From Sphagnum magellanicum (lineage: Eukaryota; Streptophyta; Sphagnopsida; Sphagnales; Sphagnaceae): a stretch of DNA of 64,000 nt. The notes under the pieces are model-generated. The model saw nothing but the letters and a program-made list of their open reading frames with translations, was not told where the DNA came from and ran no database searches. Both the position numbers and the translations under genes were made by a program. The stretch covers positions 8,591,390-8,655,389 of the forward strand of contig CM038911.1 in the NCBI GenBank assembly GCA_021904315.1, read 5' to 3'. Of this stretch, positions 57,317 through 64,000 are shown piece by piece. Position 1 is the stretch's first letter, and every line of letters starts with the position of its first letter.

Positions 57317-58927
57317 CTATGGGATGTTAAACCAAGTTACATTGCAGTAGTGCAAGATAACTAGATGCATAAATACATGTACTGTTGGCATCTTGTCGAA
57401 GTCTTGCCTGGCTTCTAAAAAATCTTCAGAGGTAATGAGGGGTCTCCACAACATGGTATCCACGTTCTGATGTGTAATACCAGGTCGGTGAATAACTTTG
57501 AACTCATAATCCTGAAGTATAAGCGCCCAACAAGCTAACTTATTAAGAAGCTTATCGTTTGTCACCAACCACTTGTTAAGCTGGTAGTCGGTATACAAAA
57601 TGAACTCGGTGCCATAAATATAGGGCCTGAAATGTATGATGACCCATACAACAACAAGACACTCCCCCTCGTATGAAAGGTAATTGCTCTCAGCCTTGTT
57701 CTTGCTTTGGGATGCATAGGCGATAACATATTCCTTGCCTTCCTCATCAAATTGGCCAAAAATAGCAACAATACCAAGAGCACTCCAGTTAGTGTGTAGA
57801 ATGAAGACCTTGTTGAAATCAAGTCTTCTCAGAATGAGGAACTCTGAAAACTTTTCCTTGAGTGTGTTGAAAGCTTCCGAAGCCTTTTCACTTTATGTCC
57901 AAGCAACATCATTTTTTAACAATGCAAAAAGAAAATGAACAATAGTATTGAAATCTTGGACATAAATCCTATAATAATTACATAATCCGATGAAACTCTT
58001 CAAAATGTGAACATCAATAGGATTGGGCATCTCCAAAATGGCTACTACTTTGGCCCAATGAACCATAATACCATTTGGCAAAATTCTGTGTCCAAGGTAG
58101 ACTACTGAAGTGACAACAAACTCAGAGTTTTTAGGACGGATCTTCATATTGACTTTGTGGAACCTCTTGAATAACTGTTCAAGATGAGCCAAGTGTTGCA
58201 GGAGTCCCTTGCTATGCACTAGGATATCATCTATGTAGCATTTCAGGAAATTTGCCCCTTCAAAAACTTGGTCCATGACTCGCTAAAAGAAGAGAAGTGC
58301 ATTCTTTAATCCAAAAAGCATTGCAAGCTATTCCCACAACTTGTTGCTTCCATGGAATGTTGTTTTCTTACGATCCTTTGCAATGAGCGTAATCTGGTTG
58401 AAGCCTTGCCTCAGATCCACAATTATGAAGATGTTTGAACCTCTAATGCTATCAAACAATTCTTCAGGGATGGGAATGGGGTACTTGTCCTAAGGTGTAA
58501 CCAAGTTCAAAGGCTTATAATCCCCACACATCATTTTTTCAGTCCATAATCTAGTTGAATCCTTCTTTACTTACATTACTATAACGGCTACGAAATCAAA
58601 ACTTGATGGTTGAATGAGACCAACCTCATGGAGCTTTTTGCATCCTTCATCTATTAGTTCCCACTAATGCTTGCTCAACCTATGCCTCCTTCAATAGATG
58701 AATGTTTCATCTATAAAATCTATAGAGAATTGCATGGTCTCACACCTACCTAAGTCTTTCATTGAGAATGCGAACACATTTTCATACTTAATTAGCAAGT
58801 TTATGACCTGGTTTCTCTCCTTCTTGGTGAAATGGTTCCCCATAACGAAAAGGTAGTTGGAAACACATGGAATGTAGTTGGAAAGTGTGTTTGAAGAACT
58901 TGGTGTATTAAGTTCTCCACTATCCAA
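57317..58927 (-). pseudogene. pol: Reverse transcriptase and RNase H of the DNMT retrotransposon
   Basis: The RT begins near 58927 after a linker (GELNTPSSSN) and contains GDYKPLN, then IIVDLRQGFNQITL with the first catalytic Asp near 58415, then the active-site box CYIDDILVHSKG with YIDD at 58237-58226. The thumb and connection regions follow (YLGHRILPNGI, IGLCNYYRIY). RNase H occupies about 57840-57480. Its first acidic residue has become Asn (FILHTNWSALG), while the Glu in YEGECLVVVW and the Asp in YTDYQLNKW remain. The order and wording are typical Ty3/gypsy. It would copy element RNA into DNA and remove the RNA strand. Several stops and frame changes interrupt it. Confidence 0.9.
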
Positions 58928-59162
58928 CTACGTAGATTCACAAAAGGTTGTAATTGTTTCTCTAAAACCTGATGTACCTCCAGGTGTATCAAAAAAAATT
59001 TGAGTCAATTTACATGGTACCTCCTCCTCCCCAACACTAAGAGCGAAGTGTAAAGTGTTGAAGATAGGCAAGTGTATTGGTCGGGGTGCCATGTGGTCGC
59101 ATCACTAGAACTATAAGTTGATTGAATAAGTGATGATGTTGCGTACATTTGAAAAAATACAC

Positions 59163-60120
59163 AGGTTACCAACAACCATTTAAAGGAGTTCAAGTCCATG
59201 CCTCTCCCCAATAGAGCATTACACTCCAATCTATTCACCTTGGTGTGACTAGTAGTGCCAATTGGGAACCCCATAGCCCTTTTTTTTTCTTTTAGGCTTG
59301 GTTCATCTCAAGTGGCTGAGGCATGACGATAAACTAGGCCTGGTCCATCTCCTTAAAAGGCGTGTGCTCTTGGGAAAGAAACAAAGGTGGGCCAAGCACC
59401 TTTCAATTTTCTTATTGTGTTCACAAGAAACTGAGGTTTTTCTTGCCTTGTAACTAGTTGGTAGGAGCTTTAATCATCCAATATGTGAAAAACCTACAGG
59501 TTGGGGTCTTTAATGGTGTATCTTAGATCCAACTACAGAACTAAAAGTGGTGCAAGGTTGGTCCACCAGTTGCATAACCAGTGCGCATAGGAACTGCATT
59601 ATGCTGCATCGAGTAAGAATGGTTTTCTAAGGTAATGTTTAACCAGCGTGTAGTGCTCTTGGACTTTCTCCCTCTGGTCAAGCTGAAAAGGGGTGTTCTC
59701 AATTATGTAACCAAGCATAGGAGAAATGGATTGAGCCCAGGTGATTAATTGTACCATGTCTGTGAAGAGACCGGATCTTGTGTCATTCAATCCTTCTCCA
59801 AATCCAACCGCTGAAAATCCTTGACACTCCCAACCTGAAATGATGAGCTCCACGGGGCCAAGTAATTCCATGTGCTTATTCTAAATTAGTTGTATGTTAA
59901 AGGGCAAGAAAGTGAAATTGGCCTTCCATGTGGTGGTTGCAAACTGTTGTGAAAATCTAGTTGTGGGCTCCATCATTCTCAATGCTGCCACTTGCCTTAT
60001 AATAGGATCAATGTCTATATAAAAATACCTCTAAACGACCATCCTTGACTATAGTAGGGCTTGGAGACCTGTACCAATACCACCAAAAAGTTCTAATAAT
60101 GTAATCCCCTCCTTAGGCAG
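59163..60120 (-). pseudogene. C5 DNA cytosine methyltransferase domain inside a Ty3/gypsy pol region
   Basis: About 320 codons read in one register without a frameshift. Motif I, the AdoMet-binding loop, is LLELFGGIGTGL (60061-60099). An acidic motif II-like FYIDIDP follows. Motif IV, the catalytic loop, is SGWECQGFSAVG, with the catalytic Cys codon at 59824-59826. Motif VI is YIIENTP (ENT at 59692-59700). A motif VIII-like segment with WWTNL lies near 59540-59570, and a C-terminal motif X-like segment ends LLGRGMDLNSFKWLL near 59170-59216. The family transfers a methyl group from AdoMet to carbon 5 of cytosine. Two residues are unusual: the Pro of PCQ is Glu, and ENV is ENT. Both need more than one base change from the canonical codon, so they may be family traits. 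Nine in-frame stops (TAG, TAA, TGA) plus Arg-to-Trp and Arg-to-Cys changes show decay, mostly explainable as C-to-T. The reading is strong because all motifs are in order at normal spacing. Confidence 0.9.
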
Positions 60121-60230
60121 TGTCCAAATGATTAGCTAACAAAATACTAACTTAATGGTTCGCCATGGCTCTCCATGTTCTCAAAACTAGATAGAACTTT
60201 GACCAAACGCTCGTGGGCTGCTTTGAACCT

Positions 60231-60860
60231 CTATAAAACCTTTGGTCCATGTTGAATGTTAGTAAGAACCACCTTCAAGCTTTCATTAGCTTGGGCGTAA
60301 GCTATCTCCTTTTCATTTCCTTCTATCCACTCGTGGCTAGCTTGTTGAATGTAGGAAATAGTGTGTGCTTCCTTGAGCATACAATGGTGAGCCATAGGAC
60401 TATGGTTCCCATGTAAATCAAGGGGTATGTATCCCAGGTGGTGGCCATTAATCTCCCAATCCACTCGGTAATACACATGCTCGAACCAATTGTTGATTAT
60501 GAAACCTAGTGGAAACAGGGCCTCTTGCCCAATGAGCACATCATAACTAGTGGCATTGGTGACTAAACATCTGACCTATAAGCAAAGTTTCTAATCTTTA
60601 CCTTTATTGAAGTTAAATGTAATCAAATCCAAACTTTCCTTAAGTACCTCCTCTACGTTCCCACTAGCGATGTGAATTTGCCACATAGTTTTTTATAGTT
60701 TGGAATCAAGCATGCCCATCTTCTTGGTGAATTGAACTCCAAGATCATTGGTTGGGCACTTGTATCAAGAAGTAACACTTTGGGTGTATGTCCTCCCACC
60801 TAGATTGCTGACTCAGTATTGTTGACAATGGCAATTCTAGCAACAATGGAAATTCTCTCA
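60231..60860 (-). pseudogene. Retropepsin-type aspartic protease and linker of the DNMT retrotransposon
   Basis: The minus strand shows KVLLLDTSAQPMIL with the DTSA tetrad at 60755-60766, the variant of the retropepsin active site (D-T/S-G/A). About 65 codons later comes ATSYDVLIGQEALF, which matches the hydrophobic I/L-L-G-x flap-end signature of retroviral proteases, and then a well-preserved 102-codon stretch without stops (60539-60231) rich in Trp, Tyr and His (NNWFEHVYYRVDW). That stretch joins the protease to the methyltransferase and has no function I recognise. The protease would cleave the Gag-Pol polyprotein. Several stops and at least one frame change between this part and the methyltransferase show decay. 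Confidence 0.75.
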
Positions 60861-61299
60861 CTAGACACCACCTTCAAAAATGAATGAGAGATTTTGTGAA
60901 AAGAATGGTTATCCACAACGCCTTTGTTGAGTAACAAATCCACAAATGAAGTGTTCTTAGCTCCCTTTTAATATGTGAATGTAAAATCAGAAGTAGGAAA
61001 GCCCACTAATTTAGCCATGCTAGATTTAATGACCAGATTACGAACACCATCTTTAACAGTGAGCTAATTGAATGTCTCTCCAAAGTGTTGGATGGGACCC
61101 CTATAGCATGTGGATCAAGGATTGATAGGGGACCTAATGTAGTGTTCATGGTATCCTTTAATACTACAATTATGTCCTTGGTGCTTAGCTTCAAATCTTG
61201 AAAACTAAACAACAGTGTACTCACAAGCTTTTGCGCCACTTCACGCATTTGAAGTTGGCACTCCATAAGCTGATCAATGGAAAATTATGTGTTTTCCTG

Positions 61300-62953
61300 A
61301 TGTATATGTACTCTTGGGACACGAGAATTTGATGCCCTAACAACTTGTGGTGTAGTAGTCTCCCCCCCTTCACCAACATAGTGCGTTCTTCTTTCGTGTT
61401 GAGAGGACAAAAAAATTATGGCATGACTATTCAAATTCCTCTAGCCCTAGTAATAGGACTTGAACCAAATGCAAGTCCATCAATCTGAATTACCTACCTA
61501 ATGGCAAAAACTCTAGGTGCCACACTAACCTCTTGTGCCGCAAAGTAGGAAGGGCAAAAAGAAGTGGCAAATTCTAGTGTGAGACTAGAATTGTGTGCAC
61601 TGGAAAGAATATACTCCCCAACCATGACATCATGTGGGAGGCCATAGAACAACCTAAAAGGTCCCTCCCATGATCCTGAACCCTATACAGGTTGGGCAAA
61701 ACTAGCTGGTTGGGAAGACTTGCCTTTTAGATTAGCAAGTTAGGCCTTCAATGATTCGAGTTCATTTTACAAAGTTTGAACTTGAGCAACATGGGCTTGA
61801 AGCACCTCCCTCTTGTCGACATTGTGTTCCTTCTTCTTAGCATTCTTATTGGAATTACCCTTGGTGGGGAAAGCCTAAGTGGAAGGCTGAGGTGCCTTGG
61901 CTTTTGGTTGAGGGGCAGTGGAAGATGTTGGCAAATTTTGCCATGGTAATTGGAGTTGTTTCCATTCTGGGAACTTCACAAAACAAACAACTTCTTGATG
62001 TCCCTCTTTCCCACAATAATCACAAAAGAGGTCTTCGGAAGGAATGTTGCACTCATTAGCTTTGTGGGCAAAATTGCCACATTAGTTGCAAGAAGGTAGG
62101 ATGGGTGCAACCGAGTGCACTGCTTTAGCCTTTGAAAAAGAATGTGATGATCTGGTTCACGTAGTTAGTGGAGGATGAAGCCTTGAACGTGATGGAGGCC
62201 TCATAATATTGGCCTCATATTATGCACAAGCCAATTCTAGCTTTTCAGAAATGTTGTACACATCTAACAAAGTGTACGAGTCTCCAAATTCTGCAAAAAC
62301 CCGTTGCAAAACTTGCACATGGAGTGTCAAAATACCTTCTAATGAACAAAAATATCGATGGGCAACTTCTAGGTTTATGATGCTCTTAGTATCTTCTTTA
62401 AGCTTGAGAAGCCTCATATAGAGCATCTTGAGGGTTTCATCCTTCTATCGAAAGAAGGTGGCAAACTATAAATTTTTTTCAGAACTCTTGATCAGAAATT
62501 CCAACTCAAGAACTCGAAAGAATTCCCCCACTAGATCAACAAAAACTGGTGCATCGATGGTGGGAGGAATGTTGTGGTAGCAATAATAAATTGTTGAGGA
62601 GAAAGGTTTATTGAAGTTGGTACCAGATTTAGATTATTGGGCACAATCCCATGATGTGCAATGGCAACTTGAAATGCAGCTGGAAAGGCAATGACGATGG
62701 TTGTGGCATAATCTAAATTAGGGATCTAGGTGATGCCCAAAATCCTTGAAGAGTGTTGCTCATAGACATCGAATGCCTCAAAGTGCACATAACGGGCCAG
62801 TTATTTGAATGCGAACGCCTCAGTGTAATTAACACCATACTTGAGTTCTAATTCACAAACCACAATTGAGAATGTTGCCTTGAACTCCTTCAAAGAAATG
62901 GTACCTGGCCTTCCACTAAACTTATTAATCCCAAAGAAACTATTAACTTCCAT
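61300..62953 (-). pseudogene. gag: Gag polyprotein of the DNMT retrotransposon (capsid-like region, two zinc knuckles, coiled coil)
   Basis: The frame opens with an ATG at 62953 (MEVNSFFGINKFSG) and reads about 280 codons with scattered stops. One stretch (62426-62220, ending SEKLELACA) has no stop and resembles the helical capsid part of plant gypsy Gag. Two CCHC knuckles follow. The first, near 62050-62095, keeps C-x2-C-x4-H-x4-C spacing although one inner residue is now a stop. The second, near 61986-62030, is intact (CDYCGKEGHQEVVC). Downstream is a lysine-rich stretch and a heptad-like segment (about 61740-61850) that could form a coiled coil before the protease. In the family Gag packages the element RNA into virus-like particles and the knuckles bind nucleic acid. 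Multiple nonsense codons make it non-functional here. The Gag identity rests on the knuckles and position; the capsid call is by resemblance only. Confidence 0.75.
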
Positions 62954-64000
62954 GGTGTATATGGGTGTAGAGGTCACAGCTTACAACTGAATATACGGTG
63001 ATGGTGTGAAAGTAGGTGCGGCAACAAGTGTACCGCACTAATTAACCCATCCAAATGGATTTTGATGTACCATTGATGTAATGTAACCTAAACTTGAATT
63101 CCTAATAAGAATTGTACTAGATGACATTGGTGTTATAAACGTTTTGATGATATTGTAGTGAAGATCATGAGTTCAAAAAAATCAGCTCAAATGATTGTGT
63201 GTTACTTCGTAGCTGATACTTAAGCTTTGGCTGAGCGGTAATGCTCTCATCATCCAAGGACATGGTGTTGTCCCATGCCCCAAAATTTGGTAACAATGTA
63301 GAGCACTAACTACAAAGTTCTAACACAACCATGCAATTAAATGCAACTATAATGAAAACTAAATGTGAAATGCTTAAAAGAACATACCCTAAGCAAAACA
63401 TACCCTAGGCAACTTTCAATCTCTATAATCACTAGTGCTAAATGACGAAGTAGAGGAAGAAAGAATTGTATATTTATGTATTAATAAAATTACGTAAATG
63501 TATATATTAATACAAAAATAACGTCAATATACATATTAATATTAAATATGTAGATGTATGTATTAATATGAGAGTATGTAAATGTATGTATTAATTTTTA
63601 TTTATTTATTTAAATAAAAATAAAAATAAAAGTGTTGGTGGACGAAACAAAACCAGATGGACAAAACCATGGACAAAAGTATGATGAATGTTAGACGAAA
63701 GTCGGACGAAAATCCATGATGCGACGTCAAAGGCCACGGCATTACAAAACGCTCGTGAGCTCCACAGCAATGGCTGATAACAACGCAATATCGAAGGCCA
63801 CAATGTTGCAAATTATGACACTACAAGTGTTACACCTTGCAGCGGCACTACAAAAGCTATTTTTTTAGTTTTTTCTTCTTACCTCATACTTGTTTGTTGT
63901 CTCCTTGGCACTTGCCTTCACTCCTCTTCTCCTCACAAGAGCACAGTATATTAAAAAAAAAACAGAAAACAAGTAGAAGGGAGAGTTTGAAAGAACAAAA
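62954..64000. other. Leader and probable start of the 5' LTR of the DNMT retrotransposon; AT-rich, unresolved
   Basis: This lies upstream of the Gag ATG on the minus strand. It holds no reading frame worth calling. 63440-63630 is dominated by repeats of the type ATGTATATATTAAT and by T/A runs, and 63640-63830 is richer in CpG. No convincing primer-binding site or LTR boundary could be fixed. The second LTR copy needed to define ends was not recognised near 55 kb. Confidence 0.35.

Larger units (their letters stand above)
55816..63300 (-). mobile_element. Decayed Ty3/gypsy-type LTR retrotransposon carrying a DNA methyltransferase and a PHD finger
   Basis: Reading the minus strand from high to low coordinates gives Gag with two CCHC zinc knuckles, an aspartic protease (DTSA), a complete C5 DNA methyltransferase fold, reverse transcriptase (YIDD box), RNase H, integrase core, and a C4HC3 PHD finger, followed by a polypurine tract on the element strand. 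The RT-RH-IN order is that of Ty3/gypsy elements. The domains lie in different frames with many stops, so this copy is dead. The internal part spans about 7.1 kb from the probable Gag ATG (62953) to the stop after the PHD finger (55869). Long terminal repeats were not recognised on either side: the 5' LTR probably lies from about 63.3 kb to beyond the window, and the 3' LTR should lie just below 55.82 kb. The methyltransferase sits between protease and RT, in line with the pol domains, so it looks like part of the polyprotein and not a later insertion. Confidence 0.9.

Noticed and set aside
63225..63300. tRNA-like sequence (TGGCTGAGCGG) or primer-binding site upstream of Gag
   Set aside because: No B box or acceptor stem, and the sequence does not match a known tRNA 3' end; the LTR boundary stays unknown.

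Overview
The window looks like gene-poor, repeat-dominated nuclear DNA of a land plant. It is AT-rich, contains no long intact reading frame, and holds layered transposon remains plus a decayed block of plant-type mitochondrial ribosomal protein genes in the order rpl2-rps19-rps3. That gene order, the ancestral-looking rpl2 and the heavy C-to-T decay suggest a methylated, large-genome, probably non-angiosperm plant (fern, lycophyte, bryophyte or gymnosperm); I cannot name the species.

Layout. 1-4.8 kb: simple repeats and non-coding DNA. 4.8-7.4 kb: the 3' end of a minus-strand Ty3/gypsy element (integrase remnant and 3' LTR-like copy). A related LTR-like copy with a primer-binding-like site lies at 25.4-26.1 kb, possibly the other end of the same, much interrupted element. 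10-23 kb: degenerate tandem repeats, a tRNA-derived SINE head, a perfect hairpin, a CACTA element end with subterminal repeats, and three copies of a non-coding CACTA-type family with variable AT-rich interiors, one containing a diverged ~180-bp satellite-like array. 23-24.5 kb: a broken plus-strand coding remnant with a zinc-finger-like segment. 26-36.6 kb: minor tandem and dispersed repeats. 36.6-40.1 kb: a CpG-retaining, CTAG/CAG-rich island, the only stretch resembling a genic or transcribed region, though I can assign no protein to it. 40.9-45.2 kb: a nuclear copy of mitochondrial DNA (rps3 start, rps19, rpl2), with rpl2 split by a 2,504-bp TG...CA insertion flanked by the 5-bp duplication GTACA. 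52.1-54.5 kb: three tandem units of ~310 bp, one carrying a MITE-like insertion and another an 822-bp solo LTR with 5-bp TSDs.

Main discovery: 55.8-63.3 kb, minus strand, is a decayed Ty3/gypsy-type retrotransposon with domain order Gag (two zinc knuckles) - protease - C5 DNA cytosine methyltransferase - reverse transcriptase - RNase H - integrase - PHD finger. The methyltransferase segment keeps motifs I, IV, VI, VIII-like and X in one uninterrupted register over ~960 nt, broken only by nonsense codons, most explainable as C-to-T changes. Such an element would carry both a DNA-methylation writer and a histone-reader-like module. DNMT-bearing retrotransposons have been reported in dinoflagellates and charophyte algae; the land-plant setting and the PHD combination deserve a check.

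No protein-coding gene here appears intact. Most short reading frames are chance frames or shadows of decayed elements.
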